Positions 1 through 6,153 of a stretch of DNA of 29,568 bases are shown piece by piece. This DNA comes from CAYUVV01 sp964461325 (GTDB lineage: Bacteria > Patescibacteriota > Minisyncoccia > Phycocordibacterales > JACOZG01). The translations under genes were made by a program, and so were the position numbers. The notes below the pieces were generated by a model. The model was not told the DNA's origin. It searched no databases and worked only from the letters and a program-made list of their open reading frames with translations. Each line of letters starts with the position of its first letter. Position 1 is the first letter of the stretch. The DNA lies in the NCBI GenBank assembly GCA_964461325.1, contig CAYWTW010000001.1, positions 1 to 29,568 on the forward strand. The letters are read 5' to 3'.

Positions 1-144
1 CTCAATCAGCCCAGTTTTACTGCACAACTGTGTCTAGTATATGGGGTACCTGCCATGTCCTGGTCTAGCGCGGGTTTTGTCGCAAGATAAATACCGCCGA
101 ATAAAATTCAGGAATGAGAGGACATAGGCCTTCACGGGCAGTAA

Positions 145-227
145 CCCTCAAGTTCCGGTGCCGCGGACGGGAACGGACAATATCTCGACTCGGACGGTAA
201 CCGCGTCAACGTCGGCAACTTCGATGC
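145..227 (+). other. DGR variable/template-repeat-like fragment
   Basis: Read in the frame starting at 145, just after a TAA at 142-144, this stretch encodes a run containing GNGQYLDSDGNRVNVGNF. That is the asparagine-rich C-type-lectin variable-region style seen in diversity-generating retroelements. Where a template repeat would carry AAC or AAT codons, this copy has a mixture of AAC, GAC, GGC, GAT and GGT. This is what adenine-specific mutagenesis of a template would leave, so it looks more like a diversified variable repeat than an intact template repeat. It is preceded by a stop and runs directly into reverse transcriptase coding sequence in another frame, so it is a scar and not a working target gene. 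No second copy is visible in the window, so the template/variable assignment is inference. Positions 1-141 show nothing I recognise. Confidence 0.4.
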
Positions 228-437
228 GGGTATGTTGCTTTGCCGCACCATCGAATTTTGCGTTCCAAAACCAAGAGACGAATGTTCAGAAAATTGGGCG
301 AAAAAATCAAACAACGAGAAAACGGGTTAATTAATGAGGATAATTTTAAGGCCACGCTCGATTCTTATTTGGGCGTTTTGTGCCATTGTAATAGTTACCG
401 TTTAGCCGAAAATATACGGAATTCGGGGTGGGGTTGA
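201..437 (+). pseudogene. Reverse transcriptase C-terminal remnant (DGR type)
   Basis: The open frame follows a TAA at 198-200 and ends at TGA 435-437. From about 228 it encodes GYVALPHHRILR, then a Lys/Arg-rich stretch (KTKRRMFRKL), then DSYLGVLCHCNSYRL near the end. This matches the thumb/C-terminal pattern of DGR reverse transcriptases, which commonly end with a block of the type SYLGxLxHxNxY. The palm domain with its catalytic YxDD box is missing entirely, so the protein cannot be active. The sequence before 228 in this frame (RQRRQLRC) does not look like RT and coincides with the variable-repeat-like segment. This suggests a deletion junction near 217-230 that fused the repeat to the end of the RT gene. 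Its codons are more A/T-rich than those of the ribosomal genes that follow. Confidence 0.6.
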
Positions 438-462
438 CCCTGTCACTCGCGAGTGACAGGGT
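437..462. repeat. Perfect 26-bp palindrome with flanking 9-nt direct repeat
   Basis: The 26 bases are identical to their own reverse complement, centred on CTCGCGAG at 446-453. The RNA could form a stem of about 11 bp with a 4-nt loop. The 9-nt word GGGTTGACC occurs at 431-439 and again at 459-467, bracketing the centre. The palindrome starts at the last base of the RT-remnant stop codon, and its right arm runs into the -35 box of the rpsS promoter. Possible roles are a leftover DGR hairpin (hairpins lie near variable repeats in known DGRs), a REP-like element, a weak terminator (only TTTT follows, 470-473) or a repressor site. Confidence 0.85.
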
Positions 463-490
463 TGACCGATTTTCCGCCGTGCGCTAGGAT
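462..490 (+). promoter_or_regulatory. Predicted promoter of the ribosomal protein operon
   Basis: TTGACC at 462-467 (5 of 6 matches to the sigma70 -35 consensus) is followed by a 17-nt spacer and TAGGAT at 485-490 (4 of 6 matches to the -10 consensus). The expected transcription start, about 7 nt downstream, falls at roughly 497, only about 3 nt before the rpsS ATG at 500. That predicts a nearly leaderless mRNA. The -35 box is embedded in the second GGGTTGACC repeat beside the palindrome. Confidence 0.65.
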
Positions 491-499
491 GTGCGGGCT

Positions 500-850
500 A
501 TGACTCGATCATTGCGCAAGGGGCCGTTCATCGACCCCCGCCTGTTAAAAAAGATTGCCGGTCGCAAACCGGCCGAGGCGGGTGTTGTTAAAACTTGGTC
601 TCGAGATTCGCAGATTAGCCCGGAAATGGTCGGGTTTACGTTCGGCGTGCACAATGGTCGCGAGCACAAGCCGGTTTTAGTGACGGAAGAAATGGTCGGG
701 CATCGCTTAGGAGAATTCTCCCTCACGCGCAAGTTCGTGCGTCATGGCGGTAAGATGCAGAAGGAGCTCGAACAAAAGAAGCGCGAGGCCGAAATCAACG
801 CCGCTAAAACAGCGCGCGAGGCCGGCACCGGCGCCGCCGCCAAGGCCTAA
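500..850 (+). CDS. rpsS: 30S ribosomal protein S19
   Basis: This is the small-subunit head protein that forms a complex with S13 and contacts 16S rRNA near the A site. The N-terminus MTRSLRKGPFID and the later GHRLGEFSLTRKF block are diagnostic S19 signatures. I start at ATG 500, because an in-frame GTG at 491 would add three residues absent from the family and would begin upstream of the predicted transcript start. The product is 116 residues against about 90 in most bacteria. The surplus is a C-terminal tail rich in Lys, Glu and Ala (KELEQKKREAEINAAKTAR), probably a charged helix. It is the first gene of the operon here. The usual upstream neighbour rplB is replaced by the retroelement scar. 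There is no Shine-Dalgarno sequence. Confidence 0.95.
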   Translation: MTRSLRKGPFIDPRLLKKIAGRKPAEAGVVKTWSRDSQISPEMVGFTFGVHNGREHKPVLVTEEMVGHRLGEFSLTRKFVRHGGKMQKELEQKKREAEINAAKTAREAGTGAAAKA

Positions 851-864
851 ACGATTTGACAATC

Positions 865-1248
865 ATGAAAGCCCTGCTTAGCAATTACCGTCAGTCTCCG
901 CGCAAAGTCCGTTTGATGGCCGATCTCGTGCGCGGACGTTCGCTCGAGACGGCTGACCGCCTCCTCCAGTTTACGGTTAAGCGGGCCGCCGCGCCGTTGC
1001 GCAAATTGCTGCGGTCGGCCGCCGCGAATGCCGGTCCCGAGGCCGCGGCCGCCACCAACCCGCCGTCGGAGCTGTTTGTGAAGAATATTACCGTCAATTC
1101 CGGTTTGGTTTATCGGCGGTTCCATCCCGGCGCTCATGGTCGAGCTTACCCCATCCACAAGAAGACGAGCCACGTGGAAATTGAGTTGGGACGCCGGCCG
1201 ATCAAAGAAACCGCGGTTAAAATCAAGCCGAAAAAAGTTAAAAAATAA
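865..1248 (+). CDS. rplV: 50S ribosomal protein L22
   Basis: L22 lines the nascent peptide exit tunnel and binds all 23S rRNA domains. The early motif NYRQSPRKVRLMADLVRG and the late motif KKTSHVEIELG are typical of the family, the latter corresponding to the usual SHI-V-V region. I chose ATG 865 (127 residues) over an in-frame TTG at 856, which would add only MTI. The protein ends in a strongly basic tail (KIKPKKVKK). The gene starts 14 nt after rpsS and is followed by rpsC after a single base. The order S19-L22-S3 is the conserved bacterial order. Confidence 0.95.
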   Translation: MKALLSNYRQSPRKVRLMADLVRGRSLETADRLLQFTVKRAAAPLRKLLRSAAANAGPEAAAATNPPSELFVKNITVNSGLVYRRFHPGAHGRAYPIHKKTSHVEIELGRRPIKETAVKIKPKKVKK

Positions 1249-1249
1249 C

Positions 1250-1906
1250 ATGACTCATACCGTTCATCCTTACGCCCATCGTTTGGGTATCATCCGAGAT
1301 TGGCGCTCGCGCTGGTTTGGCCGCCGCGGCCAGTACCAAGATTTTTTGCGCGCCGACGTCTTGCTCCGCGATTATTTGGAGAAGCGCCTACGCGGTTTGT
1401 TCGTCGCGGGGGTGGAGATTGAGCGGGGGCGCGACTCGATGCGTTTGCTCGTCCGTTCGTCTCGCCCGGGAATGATCATCGGGCGGGCGGGCGAAGGTTC
1501 CAATCGTCTGAAAGATGATGTTTTAAAATTTTTGCGTCGCCACCGCGCGCCGCTGGCTCGTGATTTTCGTCTAGACATTGAAGAAGTTAAAAATCCGGAA
1601 ACCGAAGCCGCGCTTTTGGCTCAGATGGTGGTCGAAGGATTGGAGCGGCGGATGCCGTTCCGGCGCGTTCTAAAACAGATCGCCGAGAAGGCGATGGCCC
1701 AGCGCCAAGTGGCTGGCGTGCGTCTGGAGGTCTCCGGCCGCCTGGGGGGCGCGGAGATCGCCCGTACCGAATGGATTAAACGCGGCCGTTTGCCGCTCCA
1801 AACCTTTCGCGCCGACGTTGATTTCGCCCGCGAGAAGGCCCTGCTTTCCTACGGAGTGATTGGCGTGAAGGCCTGGGTCTATCGCGTGGAGGAAACCAAA
1901 AAATAA
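1250..1906 (+). CDS. rpsC: 30S ribosomal protein S3
   Basis: S3 sits at the mRNA entry side of the small subunit and has helicase-like function there. The 218-residue product opens with MTHTVHPYAHRLGIIRDWRS, the standard S3 beginning. It carries a type-2 KH RNA-binding domain with the GxxG loop GRAG at residues 78-81. The C-terminal domain includes GVRLEVSGRLGGAEIARTEW, a hallmark of S3, and ends with the expected GVKAWVYR. The ATG at 1250 begins two bases after the rplV stop. A longer frame open from 1136 lies inside rplV and is not supported by homology. Confidence 0.96.
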   Translation: MTHTVHPYAHRLGIIRDWRSRWFGRRGQYQDFLRADVLLRDYLEKRLRGLFVAGVEIERGRDSMRLLVRSSRPGMIIGRAGEGSNRLKDDVLKFLRRHRAPLARDFRLDIEEVKNPETEAALLAQMVVEGLERRMPFRRVLKQIAEKAMAQRQVAGVRLEVSGRLGGAEIARTEWIKRGRLPLQTFRADVDFAREKALLSYGVIGVKAWVYRVEETKK

Positions 1907-1908
1907 AC

Positions 1909-2328
1909 ATGTTGTTGCCTAAAAAAGTTAAACACCGCAAGTGGCACACGATGCGCCGCAATCCGCTACGGGCCAAAATCGAGACTCGTGGTCTCGAGGT
2001 ATCTTTCGGCTCTTTTGGGTTAAAGGCGCAAACGGCCGGGCGCTTGCGCTCCAATCAGATTGAGGCGGCACGCAAAGTCATCGTTCGCGCGACGCGCAAG
2101 GGCGGCAAGATTTGGATTCGAGTATTCCCGGATAAACCCTACACGGCTAAAGCGGCGGAGGTGGGCATGGGCAAGGGCAAGGGCGATCCGCAGGGTTATG
2201 AGGCTCTGATTTGGCCGGGCCGTATTATTTTTGAGTTGGATGGCGTGGCCGCGGAGGAGGCGGAGTCGATTTTGCGCCAAGCTGGTTCGAAGTTGCCGTT
2301 TCGGACCTCCGTCGTGGAGCGGCATTGA
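1909..2328 (+). CDS. rplP: 50S ribosomal protein L16
   Basis: L16 supports tRNA positioning at the A site and late assembly of the large subunit. The 139-residue protein starts MLLPKKVKHRKWH and contains GLKAQTAGRLRSNQIEAAR, the standard L16 core, followed by IWIRVFPDKPYT and MGKGKGDPQGY. The last is the loop near the peptidyl transferase centre that carries the hydroxylated arginine in E. coli. Length and order (S3-L16-L29) are normal. It begins two bases after the rpsC stop and lacks a Shine-Dalgarno sequence. Confidence 0.96.
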   Translation: MLLPKKVKHRKWHTMRRNPLRAKIETRGLEVSFGSFGLKAQTAGRLRSNQIEAARKVIVRATRKGGKIWIRVFPDKPYTAKAAEVGMGKGKGDPQGYEALIWPGRIIFELDGVAAEEAESILRQAGSKLPFRTSVVERH

Positions 2329-2336
2329 TTTTAATT

Positions 2337-2531
2337 ATGGCTCGCGCTAAAACTAAGGTTCCCACCGATTGGCCCGCCGTTCTCCGCGAAAAACAGGAGG
2401 CCTTGCGCCGTTTGCGGTTTGGCGGCGCCGGCGCTTCTAAGGTGACCAATGTTCGAGCGATTCGGCAATTGCGAAAGGAGATCGCTCGCCTGCTTGGTCA
2501 GCGGCCGAAAGGAGAGTCGGAAAATAAATAA
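2337..2531 (+). CDS. rpmC: 50S ribosomal protein L29
   Basis: This small helical-hairpin protein lies at the tunnel exit, where L23 and L29 receive trigger factor and SRP. The 64-residue product contains two predicted helices: WPAVLREKQEALRRLRF, and a second with VRAIRQLRKEIARL, which matches the family core (V-x-x-IRxxRKxIARxxT). I chose ATG 2337 rather than an in-frame alternative start at 2325 that would add only MILI. The N-terminal half is less conserved than usual. The call rests on the C-terminal motif and on the position between rplP and rpsQ. The stop overlaps the rpsQ start (TAATG). Confidence 0.9.
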   Translation: MARAKTKVPTDWPAVLREKQEALRRLRFGGAGASKVTNVRAIRQLRKEIARLLGQRPKGESENK

Positions 2532-2779
2532 TGAAAACTGAAACAAAAAAATTAAAGGGCCATGGCGTCCTCGAGGGGGTCATCGTCTCGACCAAAATGG
2601 CGAAGACGGTTGTGGTGGAGGTGAGCCGTTTTGTCCGCCACCCGCGTTATGGCAAATTTTTGCGCCGGTCTAAGCGTTACTTGGCTCATCACGAGGGGGA
2701 GCCTTTGGCGCTCGGCGCTCGCGTCCGCATCAAGAGCGACCGGCCGCGATCGCGAAATAAGCACTTTATCGTCATATGA
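2531..2779 (+). CDS. rpsQ: 30S ribosomal protein S17
   Basis: S17 is a primary 16S rRNA-binding protein with an OB fold. The 82-residue product contains LEGVIVSTKMAKTVVVEVSR followed by HPRYGKFLRRSKRYLAHHE, the classic S17 pattern of GxVxSxKMxKTxVV and HxxYxKxxxRxxKxxAHDE. Later residues VRIKSDRPRSRNKHFIV match the family end (G-D-x-VxIxExRPlSKxKxw). It overlaps rpmC by one base and rplN by four bases (ATGA), consistent with translational coupling. Confidence 0.95.
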   Translation: MKTETKKLKGHGVLEGVIVSTKMAKTVVVEVSRFVRHPRYGKFLRRSKRYLAHHEGEPLALGARVRIKSDRPRSRNKHFIVI

Positions 2780-3147
2780 TTCAACCGCGCTCAATCGTCA
2801 AAATCGCAGACAATACCGGGGCAAAAATCGGCCGGATTTTCCACGTGCTGGGAGGCACGGGCCGCCGCTATGCCCAGATCGGCGACAAGGTGGTAATGTC
2901 GATTCAAGTGGCGGAACCGAAGAAAGCGATTAAGAAACATCAGGTGGTGCACGCGGTAGTGGTGCGTCAACGCCGCCCCTTCCGCCGGCTTGACGGTTCT
3001 TACGTCCGCTTTGACGATAATGCCGTGGTGATTATTGAGAAAGACAAATTAGAGCCAGTGGGAGCGCGGATTTTCGGTCCGATGCCGCGCGAACTGGTTG
3101 AACGCGGCTATCAAAAAATCGCGTCTTTGGCGCCAGAGATTGTTTAA
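2776..3147 (+). CDS. rplN: 50S ribosomal protein L14
   Basis: L14 is a beta-barrel protein at the subunit interface forming bridge B8, and in other bacteria is the docking point of the silencing factor RsfS. The 123-residue protein begins MIQPRSIVKIADNTGAK, the invariant L14 start. It contains the IGDKVVMSIQ and VVHAVVVRQRRPFRR segments and ends with the usual GARIFGPMPRELVERGYQKIASLAPEI type of C-terminus. Its ATG overlaps the rpsQ TGA. Nothing unusual is seen. Confidence 0.97.
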   Translation: MIQPRSIVKIADNTGAKIGRIFHVLGGTGRRYAQIGDKVVMSIQVAEPKKAIKKHQVVHAVVVRQRRPFRRLDGSYVRFDDNAVVIIEKDKLEPVGARIFGPMPRELVERGYQKIASLAPEIV

Positions 3148-3158
3148 ATCACGAAACC

Positions 3159-3464
3159 ATGTGGCTTAAAAAAAATGACAAAGTTGTTGTGCTGGCGGGA
3201 GCCGAACGCGGCAAAACGGCTAAAGTCGAACGAGTTTTGCCGGAGAGCGAGCGGGTCTTGCTTGAGGGCGTTAATTTGAAGCAACGCCGCGTGCGGCCAC
3301 GCCGCCGTGGCGAGAAGGGTCAAGTGGTGGCGACGGCCGCGCCCGTTCACGCTTCGAACGTCGGTTTGTGGTGCGAGACGTGCCGTCGAGCCATTCGTCC
3401 GGCGGCGCGTTTTGATGGCGATAAAAAGATTCGAATTTGCCGGCGCTGCGATCGGGCTCTTTAG
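3159..3464 (+). CDS. rplX: 50S ribosomal protein L24 with Cys4 zinc-ribbon-like tail
   Basis: L24 is an early assembly initiator of the large subunit. The KOW motif lies near residues 6-32 (DKVVVLAGAERGKTAKVERV), followed by the family segment VLLEGVNLKQRRVRP. The C-terminal third contains cysteines at residues 72, 75, 94 and 97 in a CxxC-18-CxxC arrangement. This corresponds to the C-terminal zinc-ribbon-like block present in many but not all bacterial L24 proteins (missing in E. coli). Keeping all four ligands suggests that zinc is still bound. Position after rplN is normal. Confidence 0.95.
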   Translation: MWLKKNDKVVVLAGAERGKTAKVERVLPESERVLLEGVNLKQRRVRPRRRGEKGQVVATAAPVHASNVGLWCETCRRAIRPAARFDGDKKIRICRRCDRAL

Positions 3465-3475
3465 AATTTAATTTT

Positions 3476-4009
3476 ATGACACCCCTTAAACAAAAAATCG
3501 TTGAGATTCGGCCCCAATTGGCCAAAGCTTTAGGCCGGCAAAATCCATTGTCGTTACCGCGCTTGATTAAGGTGGTGGTTTCGGCTCGGACCGGCCGACA
3601 ACGTGATAAAGCGCGCCAGGCTTTGGTAGCCGACCGCTTGGCGAAAATTACTGGTCAGAAGCCGGCGCCCGCCGTGGCGCGGCAGTCCATCGCTTCCTTC
3701 AAATTACGCGAAGGGGAGACGATTGGTTGGCGGGTAACTCTACGTGGAGCGCGGATGTATCACTTTCTTGACCGCTTATTCAACATTGCCGTGCCGAGGA
3801 CGCGCGATTTTCGTGGTTTTGACGAGAGCGGCGTCTCGTCTACCGGAGTTTTGACACTGGGCTTTCGGGAACACATTATCTTTCCGGAGACGTCTAACGA
3901 AGAACTAAAAGACGTTTTTGGTTTGTCGGTTAGTTTGGTGACGACGGCCAGGGGCCGGGTCGAGGCCTTAGAGTTTTTCCGTCTACTGGGTTTGCCGTTT
4001 AAGCATTAA
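3476..4009 (+). CDS. rplE: 50S ribosomal protein L5
   Basis: L5 binds 5S rRNA and contacts P-site tRNA. The 177-residue protein contains the segment GQKPAPAVARQSIASFKLRE, equivalent to the family GQKPxxTxAKkSIAxFKlRe. It also has GWRVTLRGARMYHFLDRLFN, and RDFRGF followed by the usual ending with an FPE segment. I start at ATG 3476. The frame is open further upstream from 3437 but that part lies inside rplX. After the stop there is a 49-nt gap, long for this operon, which contains a predicted internal promoter. Confidence 0.95.
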   Translation: MTPLKQKIVEIRPQLAKALGRQNPLSLPRLIKVVVSARTGRQRDKARQALVADRLAKITGQKPAPAVARQSIASFKLREGETIGWRVTLRGARMYHFLDRLFNIAVPRTRDFRGFDESGVSSTGVLTLGFREHIIFPETSNEELKDVFGLSVSLVTTARGRVEALEFFRLLGLPFKH

Positions 4010-4015
4010 GCGAAA

Positions 4016-4044
4016 TTGACGAAGACCAAATTTATTGCTAGCAT
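4016..4044 (+). promoter_or_regulatory. Predicted internal promoter upstream of rpsZ
   Basis: TTGACG at 4016-4021 is followed by exactly 17 nt and TAGCAT at 4039-4044. A TG dinucleotide one base before the -10 (4036-4037) gives an extended -10. The expected start near 4051 is about 8 nt ahead of the rpsZ ATG at 4059. The 49-nt gap between rplE and rpsZ is the longest inside the ribosomal cluster, which fits a regulatory insertion. Confidence 0.5.
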
Positions 4045-4058
4045 CGTCGAACAATCTT

Positions 4059-4244
4059 ATGGCTAAACAATCAGTCATCGCGCGAGCGGCCAAAACGCCC
4101 AAATGGAGTACCCGAATTGTGCGGCGCTGTTTCCGCTGTGGTCGGGGTCGAGGATTTATGCGCGATTTTGGCCTTTGCCGGATCTGTTTTCGTGAGTTGG
4201 CCAATGATGGCAAAATTCCCGGCGTCAAAAAATCTTCTTGGTAA
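4059..4244 (+). CDS. rpsZ: 30S ribosomal protein S14, zinc-binding type Z
   Basis: S14 is in the small-subunit head and helps assemble S3 and S10. The 61-residue product is the short, zinc-binding form. Cysteines at residues 24, 27, 40 and 43 form a CxxC-12-CxxC site (CFRCGRGRGFMRDFGLCRIC). The C-terminus GKIPGVKKSSW is the standard S14 ending. An in-frame TTG at 4035 would add eight residues with no family support and overlaps the predicted promoter, so ATG 4059 is chosen. Confidence 0.96.
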   Translation: MAKQSVIARAAKTPKWSTRIVRRCFRCGRGRGFMRDFGLCRICFRELANDGKIPGVKKSSW

Positions 4245-4259
4245 ACCCACTTTGTTTTC

Positions 4260-4655
4260 ATGATTAATAATCCAATCACTGATTTCGCCAATCGTTTAAA
4301 GAACGCCGCTTTAGTAGGGCGGAAAGTGGTGGTGACGCCCTATTCCAATCTCCGTTTGGCGGTGGCGGAGCTTTTGCAACGTGAAGGATATTTAACCAAG
4401 GCGGTGGTTCGAGGGCAGAAAAATAAAAAGTTTTTAGAAGTGGAACTCGCCTTTAAGGAGCCGGGGATTGCTCGTCTCACCGGGGTTCAGGCCTGGTCTA
4501 AGCCGTCGCGTCGGACTTATCTCGGGCGCCAAGCCCTGTGGCCGATTCGTCGCGGCCGCGGCCGTTTGATCGTTTCCACCTCCCGTGGCGTGATGACGGG
4601 CGAAGAAGCGCGTCGCGCCGGTGTGGGTGGTGAGGCGTTATTTGCCATCTGGTAA
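4260..4655 (+). CDS. rpsH: 30S ribosomal protein S8
   Basis: S8 is a primary 16S rRNA binder in the platform, and in E. coli it represses its own operon. The 131-residue product begins with NPITDFANRLKNA (family DPIADMLTRIRNA). It contains LLQREGYLTKAVV and ends with RLIVSTSRGVMTGEEARRAGVGGEALFAIW, matching the invariant STSxGxMTxxEAxxxxxGGExLxxVW. Start and length are typical. It sits between rpsZ and rplF, with 3 nt separating it from rplF. Confidence 0.96.
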   Translation: MINNPITDFANRLKNAALVGRKVVVTPYSNLRLAVAELLQREGYLTKAVVRGQKNKKFLEVELAFKEPGIARLTGVQAWSKPSRRTYLGRQALWPIRRGRGRLIVSTSRGVMTGEEARRAGVGGEALFAIW

Positions 4656-4658
4656 ACC

Positions 4659-5198
4659 ATGTCACGCTTAGGCAAACAAATTATCAATGTGCCAACCGAG
4701 GTCAAGGTTGAGGTCGGCAATGGGCGAGTGGTCATGCGTGGTCCGCGCGGCGAGTTAACTCGTGTTTTCAAGCCGGAAATCAATATCACGCTGGAGTCTG
4801 GCGGGGGGCTTAAATTGGTGCCGCGCCAGTCATCGCTTGATAATCGGGCACTTTGGGGTACCTACGCGGCCCATCTGAAAAACATGATTAAGGGGGTAGT
4901 TAGCGGTTTTGAAAAAAAGCTTTTGCTCGAGGGGGTGGGCTATCGCGCCGCGCTTGAGGGCAAAAACTTGAAGATGAATCTGGGCTTTTCTCATCCGGTG
5001 GTGATGGCTATTCCCGAAGGTTTGGAAGTCAAGATTGATAAGGGTTTGATGACCATCACCGGTCAGGATTGTGAGCTGGTCGGGCAATTCGCGGCGCGCG
5101 TTCGAGCTCATCGCCCACCCGAACCATATAAGGGCAAGGGTTTTCGTTACGAGGACGAGATTATCCATCGCAAGCAGGGCAAGAAGGTGGTGGCTTAA
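4659..5198 (+). CDS. rplF: 50S ribosomal protein L6
   Basis: L6 is a two-domain protein near the sarcin-ricin loop and the elongation factor binding site. The 179-residue protein begins MSRLGKQIINVP, with the first-domain segment VVMRGPRGELTRVF. The second domain includes LLLEGVGYRAALEGKNLKMN and LGFSHPVV, followed by an RAHRPPEPYKGKGFRYEDE block (family R-PPEPYKGKGIRY-DE). No feature is unusual. The stop is followed by a 13-nt gap to rplR. Confidence 0.97.
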   Translation: MSRLGKQIINVPTEVKVEVGNGRVVMRGPRGELTRVFKPEINITLESGGGLKLVPRQSSLDNRALWGTYAAHLKNMIKGVVSGFEKKLLLEGVGYRAALEGKNLKMNLGFSHPVVMAIPEGLEVKIDKGLMTITGQDCELVGQFAARVRAHRPPEPYKGKGFRYEDEIIHRKQGKKVVA

Positions 5199-5211
5199 GC
5201 TGTTTTTATTT

Positions 5212-5601
5212 ATGGCCTCAAACAAAAAAAAATCGTCAGAGACCAGGGCTAGCCGTCGGGCTAGCCGAGCGCGCCGCGTGCGGGCGCGCGCCCGCGGAAC
5301 GGCGAGCCGGCCGCGGCTGGCGGTGTTTCGCTCCAATCGAGCAATCTACGTTCAATTGATCGATGACGAGCGCGGCGTGACTCTCGCGGCCGCGGATAAT
5401 CGCGCTTTGGGGAAGAAAGCGGTGGCGCCGGCTGATTACCCGGGTCGGCGGGGGCAGGCCTTTTTGGTTGGTAATCTGGTGGCCGAACGAGCCTTGGCTA
5501 AGAAGATTAAAGCCGCGGTTTTTGATCGGGCGGGTTATCGTTACACAGGACGGATCAAAGCTTTGGCCGACGGCGCGCGCGCCGGCGGCTTGCAATTTTA
5601 A
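5212..5601 (+). CDS. rplR: 50S ribosomal protein L18
   Basis: L18 binds 5S rRNA together with L5 and L25. The 129-residue protein has an arginine-rich N-terminal arm of about 40 residues (including SRRASRARRVRARARG). The conserved core follows: SRPRLAVFRSNRAIYVQLIDD and later GNLVAERALAKKIKAAVFDR and YTGRIKALADGARAGGLQF. ATG 5212 is preferred. The frame is open upstream from 5071, but that stretch overlaps rplF and lacks L18 similarity. The upstream region is T-rich with no Shine-Dalgarno sequence. Confidence 0.95.
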   Translation: MASNKKKSSETRASRRASRARRVRARARGTASRPRLAVFRSNRAIYVQLIDDERGVTLAAADNRALGKKAVAPADYPGRRGQAFLVGNLVAERALAKKIKAAVFDRAGYRYTGRIKALADGARAGGLQF

Positions 5602-5603
5602 TT

Positions 5604-6149
5604 ATGGCTACGGAAGTAACAAAAAAGACAACTGATAATCGCAATAATGCCGGCGCGTCGCGACGGGGTTTTGGCGGCCGCGGCGGTCGGCCGTCGCGGG
5701 GCGGGGCTGATCGGCGCGAGTCGGATTTGGCTCATAAAATTTTAGCGATTCGACGAGTCACGCGGGTGGTGCGCGGTGGTCGGCGATTTAGTTTTTCCAT
5801 TGTTTTGGTGGCTGGCGATCGCCGCGGCCGGATTGGTCTCGGGGTGGGCAAGGCGAGCGACATTGCTCTAGCGATTGAAAAGGCGCTTAATGGCGCCCGG
5901 AAAGACCTGACCTCTTTGTCGCTCAATAAAAATCAGACCCTGCCCCACGAAGTTAGAGCTAAATTTGGCTCGGCTTTGATCGAAATTAGGCCGTCGCCCG
6001 GGCGAGGCTTGGTGGCCGGGAGTTCGGTGCGGGCGGTGCTTGATTTGGCCGGCATCCGGGACGTCAGCGCCAAAATTTATTCTCGCAGCAAAAATCAACT
6101 TAACAACGTGCGAGCGGCTCTCAACGCCCTGCGCTCTATCAAAGTTTAA
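5604..6149 (+). CDS. rpsE: 30S ribosomal protein S5
   Basis: S5 shapes the mRNA entry tunnel and affects decoding accuracy. After a Gly/Arg-rich N-terminal extension of about 35 residues (RRGFGGRGGRPSRGG), the double-stranded RNA-binding-like S5 domain starts around RRVTRVVRGGRRFSFSIVLV. It continues with GDRRGRIGLGVGKASDIALA and later RPSPGRGLVAGSSVRAVLDL, AGIRDVSAKIYSRSKNQLN. The total of 181 residues is normal for long forms. The next gene is rplO with only a 4-nt gap, so the usual rpmD (L30) between them is missing. Confidence 0.96.
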   Translation: MATEVTKKTTDNRNNAGASRRGFGGRGGRPSRGGADRRESDLAHKILAIRRVTRVVRGGRRFSFSIVLVAGDRRGRIGLGVGKASDIALAIEKALNGARKDLTSLSLNKNQTLPHEVRAKFGSALIEIRPSPGRGLVAGSSVRAVLDLAGIRDVSAKIYSRSKNQLNNVRAALNALRSIKV

Positions 6150-6153
6150 TTAT

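Noticed and set aside
132..314. Minus-strand open frame over the retroelement scar
   Set aside because: It is antisense to the RT remnant and the variable-repeat-like segment; no family similarity or start context.
437..473. CRISPR repeat or array at the palindrome
   Set aside because: Only one palindrome and two 9-nt words with no spacers; not an array.
1136..1250. Upstream extension of rpsC inside rplV
   Set aside because: The S3 family N-terminus begins exactly at ATG 1250; the extra sequence is rplV read in another frame.
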